64,000 nt of DNA from Amylostereum areolatum (GCA_012932865.1 SAXG01000030.1:124001-188000); one strand, 5' to 3'. Positions 28,624 to 40,603 are shown, numbered from the stretch's first letter. Translations and numbers: made by a program. The notes: generated by a model not told the origin, from the sequence alone.

Positions 28624-29301
28624 CTAGAAGAAGTCCGCCGTGATGGGGCGACGGCCGAGGAGTTTCTTGGTGAGGTAGCCGGCTTTTACTGCCTGGCGGA
28701 TCTTATGTTCGTGGTGGCGGCGACGAAGGGTCTTACCCTTGATGGTGGGACGGAGGACTGGTGGCGGGGTGGATTCGGGGGTCCGGCGGTTAAACTGGGA
28801 GACGGAGGTGAAACTGGTTTGGAGGATCGGGTTGGGGGCGTCCTGGATGAGGTATGTGTGGTAGGTGGGGGCGTGGAGGGTGAATTCAAGGCGTTCGAGA
28901 TCTACGTTGATGCACGTAGTGATCCGGACGTATAGGGCGAGGACGACAGTACCGTGATCCTTGTGCCACCTCCACTCGAAGATGCGGAAGTTGAGGCCGT
29001 GCGCGGTCCAGGGATCTTTCTTGCAGAGGTTCTGTACGGGGACGAGGCAGTTGACGGTGACGGCGTCGGACCAAGGGTAGGGGAGTGGTGCGTCGTCGCG
29101 GGGGGTGATCGGCTTTCCGTTGAACGGGAGGAAGACCGGTGCGTTCGGGAGGTCCGTGGTGGGAGTTTTTAACGTTGTAGAGACGGCAGAGGTAGATGGA
29201 GAGAGAGGTGCGAGGTAGGCGTAGGGGTAGACTGTCCAGGTGTCAGAAACCCAGTTTATGAGACCGATGAACCGCCTAAGTCGCGACGATGGGAGGAGCA
29301 A
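28624..29301 (-). CDS. Uncharacterised leader ORF of retrotransposon 1
   Basis: A 225-codon frame whose first codons lie inside the 5' LTR (MLLPSSRLRRF). It then encodes a Pro-rich segment, VNCLVPVQNLCKKD, RIFEWRWHKDHGTVVLALYV and a basic C-terminus (KGKTLRRRHHEHKI). I do not recognise it. It could be a gag N-terminal domain or an accessory ORF; further frames between 28,240 and 28,620 look like its frameshifted continuation toward gag. Confidence 0.4.
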   Translation of the reverse strand: MLLPSSRLRRFIGLINWVSDTWTVYPYAYLAPLSPSTSAVSTTLKTPTTDLPNAPVFLPFNGKPITPRDDAPLPYPWSDAVTVNCLVPVQNLCKKDPWTAHGLNFRIFEWRWHKDHGTVVLALYVRITTCINVDLERLEFTLHAPTYHTYLIQDAPNPILQTSFTSVSQFNRRTPESTPPPVLRPTIKGKTLRRRHHEHKIRQAVKAGYLTKKLLGRRPITADFF

Positions 29302-29660
29302 GAAGAAAATAGATTCGAGAGTGCCGGGGTCTAGGGTAGTGCAACGTGCGCTACAGTACCGTATGACGAGATGGACAGTCTAGGGAAAAGGGAAGAGAAA
29401 CACTGTCCTTATATACAAGTGGGAACGATGGTGCGATGCGATGCGATAGTGGTGCGAGCGGGGGGAACAATAGGAAAGGAGTCATGGGGTGGAGGACGAA
29501 GGTCCGGAGCAGTGATGTCATAGATAAGGATGCGGAACCCCGCTCGGAAGTCCGGGCAATGACGTCATTGAAGCATGTGATGCAAGAGAAAGTCATGTGC
29601 CGTGACACGTCGCGTGTACGAGGTCTGCAAACGAAGCGAGAAATGGAGCGATCCGTGACA
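29241..29660 (-). repeat. 5' LTR of retrotransposon 1
   Basis: A 420-bp direct repeat of 22,561-22,981, nearly identical. It sits inside the 3' part of the KDZ transposase, right after the residues LADKAY. Confidence 0.95.
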
Positions 29661-32600
29661 GTAGGCTTTGTCGGCGAGGTCGATGCGGAGGTTTTTGAGG
29701 AGGTCGTCCATTTGTGCCACGCGTAGCTTCAGCTCAGTCTGTACGAGCACTTTGTTCCGGGGGTCAAGGCACCAATCACGCCCAAAAGAGGAAGGAAGGA
29801 CGATCGTCCAGTTCTCAGGGGAGACCGTATCCTCTCCCAAGGCTGCAGGAACCCGTTGCCAAGAGTCGTCATCCTCCCCGAGGCGGGTTGGTGGTGCGTG
29901 CGGTCGTGCCTCGAGTGACCCAGGGCGAGCCACCATGAACCGCGTGGCCTTTGGCTGATACTCTTCAATATTGTAGGCAAGCTTTTGGCGCCTCCATTTT
30001 GTCTTAATCCATTCCGTCGAGTCGTTGACAACCTGTCGCAAGAGAACCTGGATGGCTACTCTAATGACAGAGTCAGATAGTCAGTTCTGCTCGACCAAAT
30101 CCACTGGTGGGCGCACTGTTCCTCTTGCAATCGGATGCCTTTCGCGATTGTTTCCGCAAGTCCGCCGTTGTCCCTCCGGAAGGTCTCTTCGTCGATAAGT
30201 TCGCCTTCCACCTGTTGTCGGGACGGTGCTGACCCCCGGACGTGAGCTAAACATGCTTCTGAGAATTTGATCCAGTAGTTGACACACCTGTATGGGACCG
30301 GACCTCGAAGATCTTCATCTCATTAACATCCTCATTCCTGGCTGCCTGGGCTGCTCGGGCGTCGACCTCCCATCCATGGCGGGTCTCATCATCCAGCGAC
30401 ACCCGGAGACGGGCGCACTCTGCATCGCGAGTCTTGAACTCAACTTGGCCCTTCTTCCACTTTCTTACCAACGCCGCGGCTGCTCACACGATATAATCAC
30501 GAACCCATGGGACCTATGCGGAGGAGAGACTCACCCATGCCGATCATTTTCTTGTAGTTGTTGTCATTCATATGAGCATCCATGAGTTCCGCGCGTGAAG
30601 GGAGGGTCATCTGGCGACCGCTACGGGCGATGAGATTCAAGAGGGACCATAAGGTCTCTACTATCCCGCCGTCAATGTTCCCAATTCCCCAGATGAACGA
30701 TGGAGAGAACTTTGGAAGGCAGGTGTCGACGTGTCCTTGGATGTGCCATTTCCCGACGCCTTTCAGGATCTCCTTGAACTTGGGGGGAGTGAGCTCGTCT
30801 GGGTTACGCATAAACCGTTCCATGAAGTATACGCCGTATTGACACATTATGTCGTACAGCATGAGAACGCGCTCTATCTTGTCCATCTTGTAGGTCAGAG
30901 CCTGGTTCACGACATAGTTGACGTTGATATGCCTGCCAACTCATCCATGGTTAGAAAGCAGGGGCCCGGGGGTGCAGACGCCCACATACCGTTCTCCTTT
31001 TTGGAGGTCTGCACAGGAATGCGGGTACCAACACCCGTGGCGGGCGCAGCAGACAGAGACGATGCCCGTAACATCCAAGTTCGTCCGGTCAAGGTTTCGA
31101 TTGCTCGCCGCATGGTGGGAGTGACATTTCGGGAGGTTTGCCTAGATTCAAGTTAGGCGTGCACACCCCTGGAATCGTTCAAGCTCACCTCTGGTTTGTC
31201 GTACACACCAGCCCTCTTTAGATAGTCGTTGAAAGGGCCGGGGGTTACCATGAATCTTGATCCCGTGGATATGTGTTCGTCTTGCCCCAAAGTCGACGAT
31301 GCAACATGTTGGGCATGGAAGTTGGCATCGATCCCGATGGTTCGGACATATTTCCACCTGAAGGAGACATCACCAAGGATCAATGTGTACTCGAGTCAAA
31401 CGTACAAATCCTCGTGGGTTTTCCAATCAGCAGGGATGTTGAAACCGTCTTGGGGGCAGGCAATGCAGAACCACGCCGATTCCCCTGGGCCCGGTGTCTT
31501 CAGAATTCCTGGGTGAGCATGGCCAAAGGTGATCAAGTTTTGCAAGAGACGCCACTGTCTTGTGACCCGAAGCAGTTCCTTGTAGCGCGACTGCATAGAA
31601 AAGACAGGTTAGTCCCACAACCTGAAGCGGGATCTACAACATACTGCGACTGAATCTGGATCCCGGGGGTTTGTCAGCCGTTGAAGCTTGTGCATATAGG
31701 CATTGCCAATGATCTTGCATTCCAGGTTTTCCAATATAGCGTCTTCCATCAAGTTGAACATGAATGCGGTGCTTGGGATGTTCTGAGTCGCAGGGAAGAG
31801 ATGGAGGTCCAGGAGTTGCAGGTCATGAGGTAGGGCCCCAGGGCAGTGGCAGAATTGCATCCCGACTTCGTGAATACCGTTGCGTTCGACAATGACATAT
31901 ATCTTGTTATTTTGCTCGTCCCGGGCGCCAGGGCGGTTGGGAGCTCCGTGGACGTATGTGTTCTCCGGCTCTTCCGTCATGTTCTCGCGATCTGCGGCCC
32001 GGTCCTCTTCCACCAGTGTAACATTGTCGCTGTCCCAGGACGTCGTGGACGTCGCCCGTGGGGCTCGGAAACTGCCCCTCCCTCCTTGGCCGGCCTGGAG
32101 AGGAGAAAGAGACGGAGATCAAGGTCATGATGTGGATGCATGTGGAGCAGGGGCACCGTTCGTGTAGTCGCTAGTGCCGTCCGAAAAGGAGGAAGAGGTT
32201 GGGCTGGAAGCCGCCGGGACGTCCCATGCATCCAGAGAAATGATATCGTCGTCGGAAGCAAAAGACGAACGGGATGACCGCCGGGAATGAGTCCTTGGAG
32301 TGGGAGATGTTGCCCTAGACAATGGGTTGGAGGTTCCAAACCGCATGGATCCTTTGCCTGTGCGACGGCCAGGAACTACTGGGTGGAAGGGGCAGGAGTC
32401 GCCCCCATGGCCGAGCTTAACCACGAGCCCTGCATTCCGCAACCAGGAAGGAGCGTAGAACCCTCGGGGAGACCACTGCTCTACACGATGGAAGGGGAGG
32501 TACTGGTGTGCAGCGCGGAAGCAGGGCTCACACATGTCACGTCCGGATAGGCATTCCAGACACCGCCAGGTTGCTGGAGCCACCTTGCACCCTCGACATC

Positions 32601-33008
32601 CGTGCATTCCCAAAATCTGGTTGAGGTAGAGACCCTTCCGGGGCATGAACTCCTGCATACAGGTCTCAGAACGCTATAACCCACAGTCAGTGGTGGGGAG
32701 ATGTTGAAGAAAGTGCAGCGCACCCGTCCTCCAGGCCTCTGCAACGGGTCTACACCGCACATCGCGATATCCGGCACGTTCCCAGGTCCAGCCACTCCAA
32801 AGTCCGGCATGGGAATAGCCCCCCCCTCGTCCTGGTGGAAATCCACCACGTCTGGTCGTCGTTTCTTGGGTGTTGCATGAGGAGTGCTGGGCGCGCCCAC
32901 CCGCTTGTAAGCCTTGTCCTTGGTCTTCGTGCGGAAGCTTCCGTCGGTCCCAACAACTGTTTGCTGCTGGCGGAAACTCTTCTTCTTGTTGACTGTCTTG
33001 GTACCCAT
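29661..33008 (-). pseudogene. CxC2-KDZ transposase, 3' truncated by the LTR element
   Basis: A multi-exon minus-strand gene starting MGTKTVNKKKSFRQQ. The CxC2 cluster has HGCRGCKVAPATWRCLEC, MCEPCFRAAHQYLPFHRVEQ and WLRNAGLVVKLGH. A Ser-rich linker follows, then KDZ signatures: LLDLHLFPATQNIPSTAF, TGIVSVCCARHGCW, CADLQKGERY, LMLYDIMCQYGVYFMERF, GKWHIQGHVDTC, and GIGNIDGGIVETLWSLLN then RAELMDAHMNDNNYKKMIG. The C-terminal helices end at NLRIDLADKAY, where the LTR begins, so roughly the last 80 residues of the family are missing. The usual DGE of the IDGE..ETLWS motif reads DGG, and the segment normally MDY reads VNY. KDZ proteins are RNase-H-fold transposases special to fungi and some other eukaryotes. 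Probably inactive. Confidence 0.82.
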
Positions 33009-33819
33009 GGGAGAACACGATGGGAGGACGCGAGGTAGGCAGTAGACTCTTCGTCCCTGTCGACTTGTGCAACTAGCGCGTGAAGCGAGTACCAATATTT
33101 GACGCCAGTTACGACAGAAGTCCATGTCACGTGGTGCAACGTCTGTCGTGACCCATTTCCCTAAGTCACATTCCTCCTTCTCTACCCTTCCGCACCCTCT
33201 CTTATTTCCATGGCCTCTCTACCTCACTCGCCGCCCTCGTCCCAAACAACGCCTGCTGGCAGCAGCTTCGCCTCTCTCTCGGAGAGGATTCCCTCCATCC
33301 GATCGACAATCATGCTCATTCATATGTGTGAGCATACCCGATGGGTGTCCGTGCGGTGCGTGACACGTTGTTTTTGCTCCTTCTGAAACTTATCCCCGGT
33401 AGAACTCCCATCAACGACGGGGAGATGTGCGAAACTGCATGGCAACATGTCACTCATCAGTATACCACCCGCCGCCGCACCGCCTGTACCGTCTTTCAAG
33501 CCATCAACCTGTCATTGTCATCTCCACAGGTCTGGAGACTGAACGGCAATTTCTTGCGCGACATGGGTCTCCCTCCCCGTCATGCAGCCCATCTGACATC
33601 GTGTGTTTATACCCCCAGTCAGTTTTCATTTTCACTGACAATCTGAACAGGGCTGCTGCTGGTGAAAGGGAGGAGGGTACAGGGAACTAGGGAAGGTTAG
33701 ATTAGGCCTCGGATTGTAACAGTGTAGGGGGTGTAGCAGTATTGTATGGTAGCGGGCGGGAGGAGGATGGGAGATGTGTACCAGCAATATACCTCGTCGG
33801 TTACAGGGAGAAAGGCCAA
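33009..33819. other. Spacer between KDZ transposase and dioxygenase genes
   Basis: Contains the 5' flank of the transposase and 3' flank of the dioxygenase. Plus-strand frames here have no domain that I can name. Confidence 0.4.
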
Positions 33820-35316
33820 TTAAGACGCGAGGAGGTCGATGGTAACGTAAGAGGTTGGACGAGGAATTCCGAGGCGGTCAAGCAATTCGAGCTTCATGTA
33901 CCCGGCGATGGACAGTCGATCTTCTTCAGTGCGCGACACCCCGTGGGCAACGACAGCACCGGAGAAGAAGGACATCGAGCCCGGGATGTATTGACACCGT
34001 AATCCGAACGTAGGTAGTTCGAGGACAGTCCGCGGGCATCCGCCGCATGAAACCAGCATGTCATACAAACAACGGTATGAGCTATGGGTGTCGCGATGGA
34101 TCGGAGACTCCCGGTTTGCAATGATGGAAACAATCGGCGTGTAAAAACCCCAGATCTGGAGCGACTTGTCGAGTTCGTCGGTCGTACACCCTTCAATGAG
34201 AGCCTGGCGGCAAAGGCGCGCCATCTCCGGGTGCACCATCGCCAAGATTGCACTGGCGACCATCGCATGCTCATGGACTTTCCTTAACCACAAGTGAGTG
34301 GTAGGAAATGTCTGCATCGTTCTTGACGGACGTATGCCCATGTCCTGGTCCTGCAAAGAGACATTGACAATCCAGCAGGTCAGCGACGGATCAACCCGTC
34401 GCCAGGTACTACGCACTTTCCAATGACCGGTAGCCATCCATCCGGGGCTGAGTGTCGTGCAGCCTGGCCCAATTGCGAGGCAGTCCTCCTCCTCCCGAAA
34501 GAGATGGCGGCTTTGCCTCCACCTGGCGGGTGAAAGGATGATATCGTGAGGCATGCTGTTGTCCATGGCGTCGCTCATCCAGACGGTGTCGGAGAGAAGG
34601 TCCCACTGGTATCAGTAAGTCGTGTTCCACTGCGAAGAACAGACCAAGACGTACCTGTCGCCGTTCGGTCAGTATACCGGGCAAGAACCATCCGACGATG
34701 TTCCCCTCGCTGTCCCATATAGAGATCGGGTCCGCTACTGCACGATCCATCTCCGGTGGTGGAAAACGCGCTCGCAGGTCAGCTTCGAACGCCATGTTGT
34801 CCCCGCTGGGTGAGCCACACGCGTCCGCATAGTCTGACATTGACCAGGATAACATGACTTGAAGAACGGTGAGATCGCTCAGGGACCAAATAGATCAACT
34901 ACCGAGGACGCACCTCGATTCTCCAATGCACTCGCAATGACTATCACGGCCAATGCTAGGTCGCCCTTCACTACCGGGGACAGGGAGGGGAATAAATCCG
35001 TGGGCTCCGACACAACAATCCCCGCGCGTCTTTGACGAGCGTGCCCCAGGAGTAGATGTCCATATGCTGTGGCATCGTCGAGGCCCCGAAGTGCCCAGTG
35101 CGGTGGCACATCGTCTGGGGGAGAGTCAGGGACCGCCATGGGGATGACCCGGATTTGTGGAGGAGACCCTGGTGAGGCATGGGATGAGAGCAAATGAGGG
35201 TGGATGGTACAGGAGACTGAGGACGGACAATGAACGGTGTTGTAAACGAAAGTGCTCTCGAAATTGTCAACAGTGGCGATCAATACGTCAACCTGCATTG
35301 TGCTTACCCAAGCCAT
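33820..35316 (-). CDS. TET/JBP-like 2-oxoglutarate/Fe(II) dioxygenase associated with KDZ element
   Basis: About four exons on the minus strand. The N-terminal part (MAWVSTMQVDVLIATVDNF) carries Pro-rich and acidic stretches; ISIWDSEGNIVGWFLPGIL follows. The double-stranded beta-helix core is at the end: YTPIVSIIANRESPIHRD gives the HxD iron ligands, LYDMLVSCGGCPRTVLEL the next strands, and PGSMSFFSGAVVAHGVSR the distal His; a downstream Arg in EEDRLSIAGYMK would bind 2-oxoglutarate. Basidiomycete TET/JBP dioxygenases, which oxidise 5-methylcytosine or related bases, are known to be expanded and carried with KDZ transposons. Here the gene follows the KDZ transposase on the same strand, 811 bp away. 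All key residues are present. Confidence 0.75.
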
Positions 35317-35958
35317 GCCTGTAGCATCACAATGGATTTACGCCTTTTCTGACCATTGTTTATATTGTCGGTGTGGTCAGTGGCCGACGTCAAGAAATCA
35401 ACTCAAATCTAGGTTAGGACTTGACGAAGCAGGCCTGCTTTCGATCGTGCCACCATAGATCTCAGCCTATCGTGGTCCGGTGCCTCCCATCGGATCAACG
35501 GCCCAGTCTCCGGGGGCACACGGCCAGAGGCGCCGCGGCGGGCAAGTGGATTGGAGCTAATCACATCTTGCACTGACGGACAGCCCCACTGGTTGTCAAC
35601 TGGATGCTTCTAGGCCACCGGCTCGTCCTTTCCTTTGGTAACTATGTCCGCGATGTCGGTTGGCAATTTGCGGTCACGGATGGGGCCATACAACTTGCGA
35701 CCGGGCCCATTTCGCCCCCGAAACATCTGGGGCGCAGATCTACGCAACCAAGTACCGGGGTATGGGCCCCCAGGTTCGAAATTTGGGAGTCCAAGTCGAT
35801 TGGAGACCTGCATGACTTGACTTCCACCGCCCAATCCCTCGTCGCTTCATCCACAGTCACCCCTTGGCTCATACTCGACTACCCCCGGTGCTTTTCCGGC
35901 TGCACTCACCATCTACGCCATTTTTTCCCTCGCCGACCATTCCCGGTACTCTGCAACA
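35317..35958. other. Divergent intergenic region
   Basis: Lies between the dioxygenase (minus) and the unknown gene (plus), and may be a shared bidirectional promoter. No supported ORF. Confidence 0.4.
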
Positions 35959-38746
35959 ATGTCGCGGTCCCCTTCCCCCCCCACCCCAGTTCCTCCACTG
36001 CCCCTTCTCACCACTGAACAGTTTGTCGCCATGGAGGGAGACCTAGACAAGTTTATCAGCACTGTTCAGGCTGACCGTCCCACATGGTTCAACGAGGAGA
36101 TGAAGGCAATCTGGAAGCTGACACACCCGGAGTTTGACGTTCAGGGAGACGTACCAACTGAAGACCGACGACCCGGAGTATCACGAGGCGAAGAAGGTAT
36201 GTGGACTCAATGTCTTGCATACTCTCCACTCACAATGCTGACTGGGGACGCTTCTTCCCCTTTACCATCCATAGGCTCTCATGACATGGTTTGCGACAAA
36301 GGGCCGGAAGAATAAGTCGCGTGCTGGCCTGTGAAGTGGAGCCGTGGGTCTGCGTGGACAGCAAGATCCGTATGGGTGGAGCTGTATCCGGAGTACCAAC
36401 AGACGCTCGTCCAGTGGTGTATCAACAACCCGACCTCGACGGATGGAGATGGCGAGGACCCAAATCCGAAGATGCCCAAGGCGGTCTTCTACACGTGAGC
36501 GACGACTCTCGGCGTCCAGCAGCTGTCTGCCGCGGACAGAAAGGTTCTGGAGCAGACGGCTGAGGAGTGGAATGCAGTCGGGGTGCCCCCAGCTATGAAA
36601 GCAAAGTGAGTAATGACGACCACGAGCACTATCTTCAGCTGGCTGACTTTCATTCCAGGAAGGCCAAGAAGCGTCTCAAGCCCCAGTGCAAAGCGTTGGC
36701 CGCGAATAACGCCCGGGATCTCAACACGTACACCCTGACCATCATAGCAGAGGTGGATGATCTGGGAGAAATCAAGGGACAGATGTACGTCTTACAATTG
36801 CTCCTACACGTGTCACCCTTTACTCACCACGGCGGGCAGCCACGAGTTTCACCAGGAGATGGGGTTATTGGACGAAAACTTCAACGACACGCCCGAGGGA
36901 GAAGCACTTCTCCAGGAGGCGGGCGACACATTTAATGCCCATGTCATGCTATACCTTGGTGTGTCCTTTCCTTCCGGGGGTTCCTTGCACGGAATGTTTC
37001 TGACCTTGGAGTTCAGTGAAGAAAGGTATAATTGAAGGCGCCCTACCACAACCTGCGGATAAAATCCAACGTCGTGAGCGTGTTGCGACCAGCGGGATCT
37101 GGCTAGGCAAGAAGGGCCAACTGGTGTTCGAAGACCGGAATGCCTGGAAGGACATGTCTCGGGATGAAGTCACGACATACGTACGTCAAATGTGGACGCT
37201 GGCGCATCGTATGTTTATGAATTCTGTACGGATGGGGTTTGTACTCACTATTGTTCATTCAGGGTCGATATCTCCTCACGGGTCGATGCGGATGGGGTGG
37301 ACCAACGTAGAAGGAGCCCCGGAGATCTTTGTCCTGGAGGATTTTAGGCCTTTTCTCCTTGTGAACGGCGAGAAGGTCTACGACACTATCAAGGATCCTG
37401 AAAAGATGTCCTTGGACAGTCTCCAGCATGCTTTGCCGTATTGGACAAGAACCGCAGACCCCTTACACATGTTGCGATACCAAGGAAAGCAGCACAACGA
37501 GCCCTGCAAGCCTGTTGCGCTCAATCGTCGCTACTGGCATCCTCACGGCAGCCACGTCAATACCCATCCTATCAAGACGCCTAAACCGCCCGCACCCCAG
37601 GTGGATCCACCCCTTCCCAGGGGCCTGCCAGCTACAACCGCCGGAGCACGTCCTGCCCCTCCTCGTACGAATATAGGTGCACCGACCCTCCCCCCTCCCG
37701 TTGTCGAGCTTCGTCAATGTTTGCACCATGCTCCTACCACGGATGAAGGTCCTGTACATCCCAAGGTAGGACCGCCGAAGAAGGCCCGACATTTGGAGGT
37801 GACTGGACGGACACAGCGAGTAGAGAGCCCAGCAGCGTCCACGGGATTCGACAACCAGGACTACGTTGAAACTAGGGCTGCCGATGGAGAAGATTCTGAT
37901 GAAGAGGCCCACAACAACCTCCCCAGACCTGTCATTGCGTCGCTCGACACCGCAAATATGACGACATCTGCCGACAACGACAACGACTCTGGAGACTTTT
38001 CCTTGTCAAGCAGCTGGCCTGGCCCGCGGATACAAGACGAGTCAGGACCGGGATACAGAGCGTGGTGGAATCGGGTCTCCGGCAGGTAACCAGACCCTCA
38101 TGGACCTTGTGGAGGTGGCGTTTAAGATGCCGGTGAGTATCCTGTACGATCTTTCCGGCGTATTTCTCACCATGGTGTCGAGTAGGCAAGGAAGTCTGAC
38201 GACGACTGTCCCGTCGGCGAGGACTTTGCCTTGTGGGTCCCCGACGACTTCCAATACCCATGGATTGAAGAAGGTTACCAGAAGATCGAGGCTATCGCCC
38301 AGTTGCGTCGGTGGGTCGCACAGCGCCCTTATCTGGACGACCTTGGGTACGCAGGCTTCGCACATCTCCACGTGTTTCTGCGTGTCACAGTGATTTACCA
38401 CCACGACCTCCAGGCACATCAAACCCTTGGACACAACCCCACGGTCACCATGCAGAGCGCACACTGGGTCCGGGCCATTATGAAAGCAGGCCATGTCATG
38501 GACGATCCCGATCTTCGCTGGATTGAAGAGGAATGGGATATCTGTCTAAAGTTCCTGACCAAATGCCTGCGACTGTGGGCGTGGCCAGGAGTTGGTCCCA
38601 TGGGGCGTCCAGGTACTGAGGAGGAGTACCTCCTTTGGTTGCACGATGCCCCCAACTTTCACCGGGCGGTCAAGTTGATCATGCAGGTTGAGGTGTTGTC
38701 AGCAACGACTAGTGCGACAGCACCAAGTTACGACACAGCTGACTAG
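35959..38746 (+). CDS. Uncharacterised multi-exon gene next to TET/JBP-like gene, 3' end in an LTR
   Basis: Plus-strand exons starting MSRSPSPPTPVPPLPLLTTE. Visible parts: a helical N-terminal region (FNEEMKAIWKLTHPEFDV), ERVATSGIWLGKKGQLVFED, EIFVLEDFRPFLLVNGEKVY, a long Pro-rich region, an acidic stretch (AADGEDSDEEAHN), and, after an intron near 38,131-38,186, a Trp/Tyr-rich helical domain (WVPDDFQYPWIEEGYQKIEA; FLTKCLRLWAWPGVGP). The last about 15 codons lie inside the LTR that starts at 38,697, so the true C-terminus is lost. No known family recognised. Position suggests cargo of the KDZ region. Confidence 0.5.
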
Positions 38747-39155
38747 AAGATGAGGATGACAGAGGGGAGCCGATCAGACACGGCGACAGACGAGGGAAAG
38801 CAAGCAAAGTCGGTAGAATTGACTAGCTCGAGATAAGGAATATGTACAGCGAGAGCGAGCCTTATATACACAAGAGGAGAGAGACTTAGGTAAGCAACCG
38901 ATACACGGCGATCAGTAAGCAGACCTAGTATAAGTAAGCAGTCGTATGTAAAAGAGCACAGCATGAGTCAGTATCAGTCCAGCATGAGTCAAGAGAAAGG
39001 AGTCAGACCTGGGCTAAGATGAGTCACATGGGTCCGGGCGGGATATAGATGAACCGGGTCCGGGCCGAAGTGGAGCCGGACCGGTGATAAGCCAATAAGT
39101 CCTAAAGTGTGTAACCGATGTAAAGTAAAAAGAAAATTATAGACCGTTCATGACA
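38697..39155 (-). repeat. 3' LTR of retrotransposon 2
   Basis: A direct repeat of 46,694-47,151 with a few percent divergence, including several small indels. It contains a TATATA segment. Its outer edge overlaps the 3' end of the unknown gene at 35,959-38,746. Confidence 0.94.
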
Positions 39156-40603
39156 TCACCCCTTCCTTAAATTCGACGTCCTCGTCGTAATCAGATCCAG
39201 TTTCTTCCTCCGACAGGAGTTTCCAACGATTAAGGCGTGCAGGTTTCGGGGCACCCGGATGTTCACGGTGGAAGTCGTCAATGCGTTTCTTGGCATTCTG
39301 GAGATTGGTGAGAGGCTCCCAAGTATTGTCATTGTCTGGGTAGCCTTTCCATTTGACGAGGTACTTGAAGCCGCGACCAACCTTCTTGGAGTCTATAATC
39401 TTTTCGACCTCATAGACTTCCTCTCCTTGGACTAACTCTGGCGGTGGAGGTGTAGGTGCTTTCTGATTGTCAAAGGCGGGACCGTTGTGTGGAGATAGGA
39501 GGGACTCGTTGAAGACCGGATGTTTTCGTGACCAGGATGTAGGGAGGCGAAGCTTGTAAGCCGATGCTCCGACTTTCTCCAGGATTTCGAAAGGACCAAA
39601 GTGCTTGTCATCTAGCTTTTGCATAGGATGTGCCGTTTTGATTACGGTTTGGCCATCTCTGGTCTTGGCTTCCAGCCAGACGAAGTCGCCAATTTTGTAA
39701 TCTATTGGTTCGTCCTTCTTGCGATTGTAAAAGTGCTTTTGATCAGTCCTGTGCTGCCTTTAGCGCAGAGCGGGCTTCCTCATAGATGTCTCGCATGCGT
39801 TGTGCAAACTCGTTCGCCGATGGGTTGTCTGTCTCACGTCGAGGGTTTGTCCCCAGGTAGAGTTCCCGACCATAGTTGGCAAAGTTGGGAGACATCCCAA
39901 TCGAACTATGGACCATGTTGTTGAGCACAGTCATGGCAAGTGGGAGGTAACGTGTCCAATTGTCTTGTCGCTGATTGACGAAGATGCGAAGGTAGTTTTC
40001 CATGGTCATGTTGGAGCGTTCGGTCTGTCCATCCGTCTGAGGGTGATACGCCGTGGATGGGTTCCCTTCAATGCCTAGCAGTTGGAACAATGCCGTGGTG
40101 AACTTGGAGACAAAGACGCTGCCGCGGTCACTGACGATCTTTCTAGGAATTCCATGATGGGGGACCACCTCACGTAGGTACTCGAAGGCGAGTTCGTCCT
40201 CTGTTAGGTCTTTGGTCGTGGCCCAGAATACAACCTGCTTGGTACCCATGCAGTTCACATTGCAGATGGCGTCTTTTCCATCCGAGACCAGGGAGTGGCA
40301 TGACGAAGTCAATGGATACGTGCTCCCAAGGTGCTTGTGGCGGGTCATGTGGGTGGAGTGGAGCGGCAATACGATCGTGTCTAATCTTGGTACGTTGGCA
40401 GGTCTCACATCCTTCGACATATTTCCGGACGTCATCTCTAATGGCAGGCCACCAGTAGTTGCGCGTGATGAGCTCGTGGGTCTTGTATCGTCCTGGATGA
40501 CCGACAAGCGGGCCGTCATGGTGAGCCTGGATGATGTCTGCACGGAGTCCTTTGTCTCTTGGGACATAGAGTCTGTGTTGCTAGGTGACCGTTCCATCTG
40601 CAT
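39148..40603 (-). pseudogene. Retrotransposon 2 integrase and chromodomain
   Basis: The integrase core shows DRGSVFVSKFTTALFQLLG and TAYHPQTDGQTERSNMTMEN (about 39,990-40,140). The chromodomain at 39,340-39,450 shows YEVEKIIDSKKVGRG, KYLVKWKGYPDNDNTWEP. A frameshift near 39,740 separates the two, and the integrase N-terminal zinc-binding part is damaged by shifts around 40,270-40,620. Confidence 0.9.

Larger units (their letters stand above)
22561..29660 (-). mobile_element. Ty3/gypsy LTR retrotransposon 1 (chromovirus), defective
   Basis: A 7.1-kb element read on the minus strand, bounded by 420-bp direct LTRs (TGTCA...TGACA). Domain order is gag with zinc knuckle, aspartic protease, reverse transcriptase, RNase H, integrase, chromodomain, the Ty3/gypsy chromovirus order. 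A polypurine tract (AAAGGGGGGGTAA in the coding sense) abuts the 3' LTR at 22,982-22,996. Several one-base frameshifts break gag and pol. The LTRs differ at about five substitutions and one 1-bp indel, so insertion is fairly young. The 5-bp flanks (GTTAC left, GTAGG right) do not match, so no target duplication is seen. Confidence 0.93.
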
